Assembly (NCBI RefSeq): GCF_009469765.1
Contig: NZ_SSSQ01000001.1
Span: forward strand, 496,001-560,000
Reading direction: 5' to 3'
Source: Dechloromonas hortensis
GTDB lineage: Bacteria; Pseudomonadota; Gammaproteobacteria; Burkholderiales; Rhodocyclaceae
Length of the DNA stretch: 64,000 nucleotides
Shown here: positions 1-8,900 of the stretch, one piece after another
Numbering within the stretch: the stretch's first letter is position 1
Layout: every line of letters starts with the position of its first letter
The notes under the pieces: generated by a model
Told to the model about the DNA's origin: nothing
Databases searched by the model: none
Seen by the model: only the letters and a program-made list of their open reading frames with translations
Made by a program: the position numbers and the translations under genes

Positions 1-2
1 AC

Positions 3-1139
3 GAACTCGGCGCCAATCTCTTCTACAGCGACGGTTACAACCAGTACGACGCCGGCAAGTCGACGGCCAGCGCCGCCAAGGATGCCCGCAACTACAACGC
101 CGTTTCCAGTTTCAGCACCTATCTGAAAAACGCGCTGACCGAAAACTGGAAAAGCACGCTGAGCTTTGGCCACAGCGTGGACGACTCGGCCAACTACACC
201 GATCGCGTGCTGACCGGGCTGTTCCGCACCGACCAGGATCAGTTGACCTGGCAAAACGACATCCGTACCGGTGTCGGCAACTTCCTGCTCGGCGTCGAAC
301 GCCTTGAGCAAGCGGTCAGCGGCTCCAGCAATTTCAAGGTCACCGACCGCACGACCGACTCCCTGCTCGCTGGCTGGAATGGCAGCTACCAGAGCCATCG
401 CCTGCAGGCCAACGTCCGCTATGACGACAACTCGCAGTTCGGCGACAAGACGACCGGTGCGCTGGCCTACGGCTACCAGATCTCCTCGGCCTGGCGCGCC
501 AACCTTGGCTACGGCACCGCCTTCAAGGCCCCGTCCTTCAACGACCTGTACTACCCGAAATCCGGCAAGTACGTCGGCAACCCGAACCTGCTGCCGGAAT
601 CCTCGCGCAATCGCGAGGCGTCGATCCATTACGAGGCCGGCGCCCATCACGTCTCGCTGACCTGGTTCCTGAACCGGGTGGAAAACCTGATCGTCTGGCC
701 GAGCACCGGCACCACGATCATGCCGGCCAACGTCAGCAATGCCCGCATCGAAGGAGCAACGCTGGCCTATGAGGGCCGTCTCGGCAGCTTCGATCTGCTC
801 GCCAATTACAACTACCTCGATCCGCGCGATGCCGATAGCGGCCGGCAACTGCCCCGCCGGGCCAGCAATTACGGCACGCTGTCGCTCGGCCAGCAGATCG
901 GCCCCTGGGACTGGCGCGTCGAGCTGTTTGCCAGCGACCGCCGCTTCAGCGATGACAGGAACGACGTAAAACTGCATGGCTACGCGCTCACCAACCTGTA
1001 TGGCGCCTATCGCCTGAATGATGGCTGGTCGGTCTTCGGCCGCGTCAACAACCTGTTCGACCGCGAATACAACCTGGTCGCCGATTACGGCACGCCGGGC
1101 ACCAGCGTCTTCGTCGGCGTCCGCTACAGCCCGAAATAA
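3..1139 (+). CDS. btuB: TonB-dependent receptor, BtuB-like, 5'-truncated by the window edge
   Basis: This is the C-terminal part of an outer-membrane TonB-dependent receptor. The frame is open from base 3 and runs about 378 codons to TAA, so the start, TonB box and most of the plug lie outside the window. The visible part has alternating aromatic and polar beta-strand patterns and the family motif FKAPSFNDLYYP, followed by GNPNLLPESSRN, both typical of BtuB/CirA-like barrels. The end (NLFDREYNLVADYGTPG, then VGVRYSP) is a normal terminal beta-strand region. The assignment to cobalamin rests mainly on context: btuCDF and corrinoid genes follow in the same direction 6 bases downstream. A siderophore receptor cannot be excluded from the barrel alone. 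Any cobalamin riboswitch would lie upstream of the window. Confidence 0.85.
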   Translation, partial: ELGANLFYSDGYNQYDAGKSTASAAKDARNYNAVSSFSTYLKNALTENWKSTLSFGHSVDDSANYTDRVLTGLFRTDQDQLTWQNDIRTGVGNFLLGVERLEQAVSGSSNFKVTDRTTDSLLAGWNGSYQSHRLQANVRYDDNSQFGDKTTGALAYGYQISSAWRANLGYGTAFKAPSFNDLYYPKSGKYVGNPNLLPESSRNREASIHYEAGAHHVSLTWFLNRVENLIVWPSTGTTIMPANVSNARIEGATLAYEGRLGSFDLLANYNYLDPRDADSGRQLPRRASNYGTLSLGQQIGPWDWRVELFASDRRFSDDRNDVKLHGYALTNLYGAYRLNDGWSVFGRVNNLFDREYNLVADYGTPGTSVFVGVRYSPK

Positions 1140-1145
1140 ACCGTC

Positions 1146-2123
1146 ATGCCGTCCAGCCGCCGCGCCCTCCTGATCCTGACCAGCCTCAGCTTGCTCGCCG
1201 GGCTCAGTATCGGGCTGGCCCTGTCGGTGGGCAGCCTGCGCATCCCTTTTCCGGATGTGCTGGCTGCGCTGGCCGGGCGCGAAGTGCAGGGCATCGACGT
1301 CGTGCTCGAACTGCGCCTGCCGCGGGCGCTGGCCGGCTTTGCCTGCGGCGGCCTGCTCGCCCTGGCCGGCGCGCTGATGCAGGTACTGTTACGCAATCCG
1401 CTGGCCGACCCTTACGTGCTGGGCATTTCCGGCGGCGCCGGGGTCGGGGCGATGTTCGCCATCCTGCTCGGCCTGCCGGTGCTCGGCATCGATGGGCTGG
1501 CTTTCCTCGGCGCCCTGAGTGCGATGTTCATCGTCTTCGGGCTGGCCCATGGCGACGGCAGCTGGACGCAGACGCGGCTGCTGCTGACCGGCGTCATCGT
1601 TGCCGCCGGCTGCGGCGCGCTGGTCGCGCTGATGCTGGCCATCGCCCCCGAACACAAGCTGCGCGGCATGCTGTTCTGGCTGATGGGCGACCTCGGCCAG
1701 AGCGGCCAGTGGTGGCCGCCGCTGCTGGCGCTCGGCGTCGCCCTGCTGCTGGCCATGCCGTTCGCCCGCGAATTGAACCTGCTGGCGCGCGGCATGATGC
1801 AGGCGCAGGCGCTGGGGGTTGCGGTCAACCGGCTGCGCTATGCGATTTATCTGCTCGCTTCGCTGGCCACCGCCGCCTCGGTGACCACGGCCGGCTCGAT
1901 CGGCTTCGTCGGTCTGGTCGTGCCGCACCTGGTCCGCCTCGCCACCGGCAACGACCAGCGCCTGCTGCTGCCAGCCTCGGTGCTGGCTGGCGGCTCGCTG
2001 CTCGTGCTGGCCGATACCCTGGCCCGCACGCTGATTGCGCCGCAGCAACTGCCGGTCGGCGTGCTGACCGCGCTGATCGGCGTGCCGGTCTTCCTCTTCC
2101 TGCTCTCGAGGCATCAGCGATGA
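1146..2123 (+). CDS. btuC: Vitamin B12 ABC transporter permease BtuC (FecCD family)
   Basis: 325-residue inner-membrane permease of the FecCD/BtuC family, almost entirely hydrophobic, consistent with about ten membrane helices. Family landmarks include RLPRALAGFACGGLLALAGA near residue 59, LADPYVLGISGGAGVGA near residue 85, and the late GSIGFVGLVVPHLVRL segment, which contains the coupling helix that contacts the ATPase. The ATG lies 6 bases after the receptor stop, and the stop overlaps the next start (ATGA), so it is translationally coupled to the ATPase. With BtuD and BtuF it would import cobalamin or other corrinoids from the periplasm. FecCD permeases for siderophores look alike; the specificity is taken from the neighbouring cobO, cbiZ and cbiA genes. 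Confidence 0.93.
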   Translation: MPSSRRALLILTSLSLLAGLSIGLALSVGSLRIPFPDVLAALAGREVQGIDVVLELRLPRALAGFACGGLLALAGALMQVLLRNPLADPYVLGISGGAGVGAMFAILLGLPVLGIDGLAFLGALSAMFIVFGLAHGDGSWTQTRLLLTGVIVAAGCGALVALMLAIAPEHKLRGMLFWLMGDLGQSGQWWPPLLALGVALLLAMPFARELNLLARGMMQAQALGVAVNRLRYAIYLLASLATAASVTTAGSIGFVGLVVPHLVRLATGNDQRLLLPASVLAGGSLLVLADTLARTLIAPQQLPVGVLTALIGVPVFLFLLSRHQR

Positions 2124-2896
2124 GCGCCGCCCCGTTGATCGAAGCCCAGACGCTGAGTGTCAGCGTCGGCCAGCATCAGGTGTGCACCGACCTCAATTTC
2201 ACGCTGCAGCCTGGCGAACGGCTGGCCATTCTCGGCCGCAACGGCGCCGGCAAATCGACGCTGCTCTCGGTGCTGGCCGGCCTGCGCGCCCCCGATACCG
2301 GCGAAATCCTGCTCGGCGGCACCTCCTACGCCGAACTCGGCCCGCGTCAGGCAGCGCTGCGTCGCGGCTGGCTGGAGCAGCGGCATGGCGACGCCTTCGC
2401 CTCGACGGTGCTGGAAACGACACTGACCGGCCGCCACCCGCACCTCGGGCGCTGGGACTGGGAAAGCGCCCAGGATGCCGATATCGCCCGCACCGCCTTG
2501 CGTGCCGTCGGCCTGGCCGAGATGGAAAAGCGCGACGTGCAGACCCTGTCCGGCGGCGAACGCCAGCGACTGGCCATCGCCACCCTGCTCACCCAGGCGG
2601 CGCCGCTCTATCTGCTCGACGAGCCGCTCGCCCATCTCGACCTCAATCACCAGATCGCCGTCCTCGAACTGTTTGCCGGTGCCGCGCGCGATAACGGTGC
2701 CGGCGTCATCATGGTGCTGCACGAACCGGCGCTGGCCTGGCGTTATTGCGACCGCGCCCTGCTCATTCACGGCGATGGCCGGCACGAACTTGGGCCGGTC
2801 CGCCAGATGCTGACCGCCGAACACCTGTCGGCCCTTTACCAGCACCCGCTGCAAGCCGTCGAGATCGATGGCCGGATCGGCTTCATCCCGCGCTGA
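2120..2896 (+). CDS. btuD: Vitamin B12 ABC transporter ATP-binding protein BtuD
   Basis: 258-residue ABC ATPase. Walker A is GRNGAGKST near residues 39-47, the signature is LSGGERQR, Walker B is LYLLDEPLAHLD, and the H-loop histidine sits in MVLHEP. The start ATG at 2120 overlaps the btuC stop by four bases; the open frame extends further upstream but only overlaps btuC, so this start is chosen. It is the cytoplasmic motor of the corrinoid importer. The length and FepC/BtuD-like organisation match the family, and nothing is missing. Confidence 0.93.
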   Translation: MSAAPLIEAQTLSVSVGQHQVCTDLNFTLQPGERLAILGRNGAGKSTLLSVLAGLRAPDTGEILLGGTSYAELGPRQAALRRGWLEQRHGDAFASTVLETTLTGRHPHLGRWDWESAQDADIARTALRAVGLAEMEKRDVQTLSGGERQRLAIATLLTQAAPLYLLDEPLAHLDLNHQIAVLELFAGAARDNGAGVIMVLHEPALAWRYCDRALLIHGDGRHELGPVRQMLTAEHLSALYQHPLQAVEIDGRIGFIPR

Positions 2897-2924
2897 GCGG
2901 CCGTCTTTGTTGCAAGGATTCCCC

Positions 2925-3722
2925 ATGCTTCCCCTGCTTCGTTTCCTGTGTTGCTTCCTGCTTGGCCTGAGCGCGCTGAACGCCCACGCCGCCTGTCCGC
3001 GCATCGTCAGCCAGTCGCCCTATCTGAGCATCGCCCTCGACTGGCTTGGCCGCGGCGAGTGCATCGTCGGCGTTTCGCGCTACGACAAGAAGGATCTGCC
3101 ACGCACCGGCGGGGTCAGCGATCCGGATGCCGCCGCCATCGCCGCGCTGCGCCCCGACCTGATCGTCACTTCGACGCTGACCAGCGAGCAAACGCTGCAG
3201 CAGGTCACGCCGGCCGGCACCCGTACGCTGCGCGTTGGCGGTTCGCGCTCGCTGGCCGAGACCGAACAGATGCTGGTGGCGCTCGCCGAAGCCAGCGGCG
3301 CGCCGAACGGCGCCGCCCGGGCCGCCGAATTCAGCCGCGAAGCCCATCGCCGGCTGAGCGAATTTCCCGGCCGCAAGCGCCGCGTGCTGCTGCTCTCGGC
3401 CTGCGCTGCGAAGCCCTATTCCTACGGCCACAACACGCTGCTCGGCGATCTCGCCGAGCAGGCCGGCCTGACCCTGGCCGACCCGGCCGAAGGTATCCAC
3501 CATCTGCGTGAAGGCCAGGCCATCGACGGCATTCCGGCTTTGGTCGCAGCCACCCGGCCGGATTTGGTGATCAATTTCATGTCGACCGCAGCCAGCCAGT
3601 GCGACGCCAGCCTCGGCAGCCTGCCGGTGCCGCTGGTCATGCTCTCCGGCGACAATTTTTTCTACCCCGGTCCCCGCCTGCTCGAAGGCCTGGACGAACT
3701 GAAGGAGGCGCTGAAGCCATGA
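2925..3722 (+). CDS. btuF: Periplasmic cobalamin-binding protein BtuF
   Basis: 265-residue class III periplasmic binding protein. The start ATG at 2925 is preceded by an AAGGA-type ribosome site and opens a clean Sec signal peptide (hydrophobic LLRFLCCFLLGLSAL, cleavage after AHA). The mature part begins CPRIVSQSPYLSIALDWLG and carries the BtuF/FepB-family pattern ALRPDLIVTSTLTSE. The end of the frame overlaps the cobO start (ATGA). It should capture corrinoids in the periplasm and deliver them to BtuCD. The mature protein starts with Cys right after AHA, but a lipobox is not convincing, so a soluble form is the default reading. Confidence 0.88.
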   Translation: MLPLLRFLCCFLLGLSALNAHAACPRIVSQSPYLSIALDWLGRGECIVGVSRYDKKDLPRTGGVSDPDAAAIAALRPDLIVTSTLTSEQTLQQVTPAGTRTLRVGGSRSLAETEQMLVALAEASGAPNGAARAAEFSREAHRRLSEFPGRKRRVLLLSACAAKPYSYGHNTLLGDLAEQAGLTLADPAEGIHHLREGQAIDGIPALVAATRPDLVINFMSTAASQCDASLGSLPVPLVMLSGDNFFYPGPRLLEGLDELKEALKP

Positions 3723-4327
3723 CCGAACCCCTGGACCAGGAATCCCGCCACAGCAACCGCATGCAGCGCAAGAAGGAAGTGGTCGACGGCAAGATCGCCG
3801 CCGCCCAGGAAGAACGCGGCGTGCTGGTCATCAACACCGGCAACGGCAAGGGCAAGTCCTCGGCCGCCTTCGGCGTCGTCGCCCGCGCCCTCGGCCACGG
3901 CCTGAAAGTCGGCGTCGTGCAATTCGTCAAGGGCCGCTCGGATACCGGCGAGGAGGCCTTCTTCCGCCAGCAGCCGAATGTCGCCTGGCATGTCGGTGGC
4001 GAAGGCTTCACCTGGGAAACCCAGGACAAGGAGCGCGACGCCCGCGCCGCCCAGGCCGCCTGGGAAGTCGCCTGCGGCCACCTGAGCAACCCGGAGATCG
4101 GCCTCGTCGTCCTCGACGAAATGACCTACGCTTTCAAATACGGCTGGCTGGAACTCGATGAAGTCATCGCCAAGCTGCTCGCCCGCCCGCACATGCAGCA
4201 CGTCATCATCACCGGTCGCGCCGCGCCGCAAGCCCTGCGCGAGGCGGCCGACACGGTCAGCGACATCGGCATGGAAAAGCACGCCTTCCAGAGCGGCATC
4301 AAGGCCATGCCCGGCCTCGAATTCTGA
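3719..4327 (+). CDS. cobO: Cob(I)yrinic acid a,c-diamide adenosyltransferase (CobO/BtuR)
   Basis: 202-residue cytoplasmic ATP:corrinoid adenosyltransferase of the CobA/CobO/BtuR type. The P-loop-like INTGNGKGKSSAAFG lies near residues 39-53, followed by VGVVQFVKG and the Walker-B-like LVVLDEMTYAFKYGWL. The C-terminal MEKHAFQSGIKAMPGLEF is typical of the family. It transfers the 5'-deoxyadenosyl group to reduced corrinoid, a step needed both for salvage and for de novo synthesis. It is translationally coupled to btuF. The next gene starts 10 bases after the stop. Confidence 0.95.
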   Translation: MTEPLDQESRHSNRMQRKKEVVDGKIAAAQEERGVLVINTGNGKGKSSAAFGVVARALGHGLKVGVVQFVKGRSDTGEEAFFRQQPNVAWHVGGEGFTWETQDKERDARAAQAAWEVACGHLSNPEIGLVVLDEMTYAFKYGWLELDEVIAKLLARPHMQHVIITGRAAPQALREAADTVSDIGMEKHAFQSGIKAMPGLEF

Positions 4328-4337
4328 GTCCGCGCCG

Positions 4338-5963
4338 ATGAATGCGCTTGGCCGACTGGCCTGCCTGCTGTTCTTTTCCGCAGCCGCCTGGGCCGGAGAA
4401 AGCGACCTCCTCGGCAATCTCCCGGCCAATATCCGGGCCGAGGCGCAGATCGTGCGCAGCGAGCGCGATGGACTTTGGGAAAAAGTGCTGCTCGTCCGCT
4501 TTCCCGAGGCGCGCCGGACATTGTCGACCTCCGACGGCCTACTCGACGCCCGCGCCGCGCTCAACCACGCCGCCCACCCCGTGCTCTGGCAAACACTCGG
4601 CCACCGCTTCATGGGCCAGGATGGCCGGGGCGGCAAGGCCTATGCCGAGCATGTGCATGCCCGGATGGCCGGCCAGTTACAGTTGGACCAGCCAGCAGTC
4701 GCCCGGATGGCCACCGCGGCCGACATGGACAATCTGGCGATCGTCACCAAGCACTACGGTCCGCTGACCGTCACCGTGCTGGCGACGGCCGGCGCCAAGA
4801 CCAATGCCATCCGCACCGGCGTCGATGCCGGCACCTATATCGAAGGCAACACGCCGGCCGGCACGATCAACATCATGCTGCTGACCAATATCCGGTTGAC
4901 CGACGCGGCGCTGGCCCGTGCCCTGATCACCGTCACCGAAGGCAAGACGGCGGCGCTGCAGGACCTCAACGTGCCGAGCACCTACACCAAGACCGTGCAG
5001 GCGACCGGAACCGGCACCGACAGCATCATCGTCGTCTCCGGCACGCAGGGCCCGCAGGCCAGCTATACCGGCGGCCACAGCCGGATCGGCGAACTGATCG
5101 GCAAGGCCAGCTACGAAGCGGTACTCGAAGCGCTCGGCAAGCAGAACGGCTTTTTCCTGCCCGGCGCCAAGCGTTTCGCCGTCGCGCCAGCCGCCCCGGC
5201 CAAGACGCCGGATGCGCTGCGCCTCGCCCTGCTCCATCTCGATGCGATCCCCGGTGACGTCGCCGGCAACCGCGCCCGCATCGAGGCCGGCATCAAGGAA
5301 GCCGTCGGCCAGGGCGCCGACTGGGTGATGACGCCCGAACTGGCCGAAACCGGCTACAACTTCGCCAGCCGGATCGGCACCGACTGGATCGCGCCCTTTC
5401 CCGATACCTGGATCAGCACGCTGGCGGCCATCGCCCGCGACAACCGGGTAGCGCTGTTCGTCGGTTTCGCCGAACGCGATGCCAAGACCGGCAAATTCCA
5501 CAATAGCGTCGCGGTGATCGACCGCGACGGCGTCATTCAGGGTGCCTACCGCAAGCAGCGCGTGCATGGCGGCGCCGAAAGCTGGTCCACGCCCGGCACC
5601 GGCGGCGCGCCCTTCATGGTCGACGGCATTCCGGTCGGCGTCCTGATCTGCGCCGACACCTACAAGCCGGAGCCAGCCGCCCGCTACCGTGAGCAGGGCG
5701 CCGCCATCCTGCTCGCCCCGGCCAACTGGCCGCCGGTCGACGGCATGGGGCCGGACGATCTGTGGGAACGGCGCAGTGCCGAAACCGGCCTGCCGCTGAT
5801 CGTCAACAACCGCACCGGACGCGAGCCGGAGCTCGATTTCAGACGCGGCGAAAGCGTCGTCGCGGCCGGCGGCGAGCGGCTGTACTCGTTCAGCACGAGT
5901 CAGTCGCGCCTGTTCTACGTCGATTGGGACCGCCGCCAGGGCTTCAGCCAGCCGGCTCGATGA
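4338..5963 (+). CDS. Secreted CbiZ (adenosylcobinamide amidohydrolase)-nitrilase fusion protein
   Basis: 541 residues in three parts. Residues 1-19 form a Sec signal peptide (MNALGRLACLLFFSAAAWA). Residues about 25-270 match the CbiZ family (core LTVTVLATAGAKTNAIRTG, then IEGNTPAGTINIMLLTN). Residues about 290-535 are a carbon-nitrogen hydrolase domain with all three catalytic residues: Glu334 in TPELAETGY, Lys406 in YRKQRVHGG and Cys438 in LICADTYKP. CbiZ is known as a cytoplasmic enzyme that cleaves the amide bond between the corrin ring and the aminopropanol part of cobinamide during salvage. Here the signal peptide predicts a periplasmic enzyme. The nitrilase could act on side-chain amides or on the released part; that is inference. 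ATG 4338 is chosen because it opens the signal peptide. The stop overlaps the next start. Confidence 0.85.
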   Translation: MNALGRLACLLFFSAAAWAGESDLLGNLPANIRAEAQIVRSERDGLWEKVLLVRFPEARRTLSTSDGLLDARAALNHAAHPVLWQTLGHRFMGQDGRGGKAYAEHVHARMAGQLQLDQPAVARMATAADMDNLAIVTKHYGPLTVTVLATAGAKTNAIRTGVDAGTYIEGNTPAGTINIMLLTNIRLTDAALARALITVTEGKTAALQDLNVPSTYTKTVQATGTGTDSIIVVSGTQGPQASYTGGHSRIGELIGKASYEAVLEALGKQNGFFLPGAKRFAVAPAAPAKTPDALRLALLHLDAIPGDVAGNRARIEAGIKEAVGQGADWVMTPELAETGYNFASRIGTDWIAPFPDTWISTLAAIARDNRVALFVGFAERDAKTGKFHNSVAVIDRDGVIQGAYRKQRVHGGAESWSTPGTGGAPFMVDGIPVGVLICADTYKPEPAARYREQGAAILLAPANWPPVDGMGPDDLWERRSAETGLPLIVNNRTGREPELDFRRGESVVAAGGERLYSFSTSQSRLFYVDWDRRQGFSQPAR

Positions 5964-8900
5964 AACCGATGCGCCGCCTGCTTGGCCTGCTGGCCCTCGC
6001 CACGCCGCTGCTGGCGCAGGCCGCAACCCTGTTCGGCCTGGTCACCGAACGCGCCGCACCGACGGCAATCGAGGCGGCACATCGCCACCTGGCCAGTCAC
6101 CCGAACGACCGCATCCTGCTCCGTACGCCGGCCCAGTTGATGGCGGCCGACGAGCGGCAACTGGCACAATGGATCAGCCAGGCCGACAGCGTGCTCGCCG
6201 CCTCGATCTTCGGCGATCCGGCCCGTCGCCTGAAAGATGGGCTGGCCCGCCATGCCCGGCCGCAAACCCCGGTGCTGGCGATCAACGGCGAAGCCAGCCT
6301 GAACCTGATGAGCCGGGATAGAGAAGGCTCGCTCACCACCTTCCCGGCCGAAACCCTGCGCCAACTGGCTTTGGAAAACCCGCCTGCCACGGCGTTGACC
6401 GCAGCCAACAGCCAGCCGACCGCCCGCCATTGGCTGGCCGCCCGTCGCATCTGGCAGGCCGGCGGCACCGCCAACACGCAGGCCCTGTTCGCCCATCTGC
6501 TCGCCCCGCAACAGCCATTGCCGGCGGCCCAGCCGGAAGCGACGCTGCGCCTGCGTGTCGGCCAGCAGGAACTGAGCGACGCCGCCGCTTGGGGCAATGC
6601 AACAAAGCTTGGCCTGCGGGCGGCGCCCACCGTCGTCGTCCTCGACCTTGCCAACATGGATGGCGGCCCGCCGGCCGCCCTCTGCCAGCACATCGAACAA
6701 CGCGGCCTGCCCTGCGTCCAGGTGCTCACCCGCTGGGGCGGCGCTTCGCGCGAAGCGCTCGAACGGCTGCCCGAACTGATCGCCCCGGCCCGGGCGGCAG
6801 CGCTGGTCGTGCTACAGGATTTCGTCGTCGGCGCCGCCGAAGGGCGTGAAGCGGTCGGCGAGGCGTTCAAGAAGCTTGATGTGCCGGTCTTCAAGGCGAT
6901 CCGCCTGAGCGAGCGGACGGCGACCCAGTGGCGCTTGTCGCCGGACGGCCTGCCGGCCGATTCGGTGCAGTACCGCGTCGCGCTGCCCGAGTTGCAGGGC
7001 ATCGGCCAGCCCATCGTCGTCTCGGCGCTCGGCCCGGCCCATCCGGACAAACTGACCGGCATCGAAAGCCGGCCGCCGGTCGTCCTGGCCGCCGAGATCG
7101 ACCGCCTGGCGGCCCGCGTCGGCCGCTGGCTGGCGCTGCGTGGTAAGGCCAACCGCGACAAGCGGCTGGCCGTGATCTATTACAACCACCCGCCGGGGCG
7201 CCAGAACATCGGTGCCGATAACCTCGACGTGCCGGCCTCGCTGTTCGACATGCTGCAGGCGCTGAAAGCCGCCGGCTACACGGTCGGTGAACTGCCCGCC
7301 TCGCCGGAAGCGCTGCTCGACCGGATCATGGCGCACGGCGTCAACCTGCCGGAAGACCGGGCGGCGCTAAAGGAACTGAGTACTGCGGTGGACGGCGTCA
7401 AAACGGCCGATTACGGCCGCTGGTTCGCGACGCTGCCAGCCCGGGTGCAGCGCGAAATGACCGACGGCCCGCTCGGCCGCCTGCACGCCGAAGTACTCGA
7501 AGCCGAACAGGCCAACGAAAAGGCGGTCGGCCGCAAACGGGTCGATGCCGTATTGAAGGAACTGCACCATCTGGTCGAAGGCGCCGATCATCCGAAGCGC
7601 AAAGCGGCGATCCGCGACCTGAACGCGCTGGAAGCCGGCTATCTCGCCTGCCTGGCCGACAAATCTTCCCGTCGTTGTGCGACGTTGGCACCGCTCAACC
7701 GGCGCCTGAGCGGCTACGGCATCGAAGGCCTCAAGGGCTGGGGCACCGTGCCGGGCAAAGTGATGGTCGAAGGTGGCCGGTTGCTGGTGCCGGGCATGAC
7801 TTTCGGCAACGTCTTCATCGGGCCGCAGCCGCCGCGCGGCTGGGAAGTCGATGAGGAGCTGCTGCACGCCAACACCAGCGTCACCCCGCCGCACCAGTAC
7901 CTCGCCTTCTACCACTGGCTGCGCGACCGCTTCAAGGCCGATGCCGTGGTTCACGTCGGTCGCCATTCAACCTACGAATTCCTGCCCGGCAAGGCGGTCG
8001 GGCTAGCGGCCGACGACTACTCGAGCCTGATCGCCGCCGATCTGCCTGGCATCTACCCCTACATCGTCGATGGCGTCGGCGAAGGCACCCAGGCCAAGCG
8101 CCGAGGGCTGGCCGTGATGGTCGATCACCTGACCCCGCCCTTGGCCGCAACGCCGCTCTACGACAAGTTGCTGGCGCTGCGCCAGATTGTCGAAAGCTAC
8201 GAAGCCGCCTCCTCGGAATCGCTCAAGGCACAGGCCGCCCGCACCATGCGCCAGCAGGTCGTCGCCCTCAACCTGAAGGCCGAGCTGGAAGCCTCGATGG
8301 CCGACGTGCTGGCCGTGCGCGGCATCGGCTTCGAAGCGGCCGACGATGACCTGCTGGCGCACGAAGTCGGCCACTACCTGACCAAGCTGCAGGAAAAGTT
8401 CATGCCCTACGGCCTGCACATTTTCGGCCGCAACTGGAGCCAGAAAGCACTCGACCTGATGCTCGGCTCGATGAAGCAGGGCGGTATCGATGATCCAGAA
8501 ATCAGCCGCAAGCTGGCCGATTCGCCGCGCCTCGAAATGCAGGGCCTGCTGGCCGGGCTGGATGGCCGCTACATCCCGCCGGGCAAGGGCAACGACCCGC
8601 TGCGCTCGCCGGAGTCGCTGCCCACCGGGCGCAATTTCCACGCCGTCGATGGTGACATCCTGCCAACCCGGATCGGCTACCAGCTCGGCGAAAAACTGGC
8701 CGCGAAATCGGTGGCGCAGAGCAAATCGGACCAAGGCTCCGAAGGCATCATTCTCTGGGCCTCCGACGCCGTCCGCGACGAAGGGGTGATGGTCGCCTTC
8801 GCGCTGGCCATGATGGGCGCCGAGCCGGTCTGGAACGCTCGCGGCATCGTCACCGACGTTCGCCTGAAGCCGGGCGTCGTCCGGCACGACGTCATCGTCA

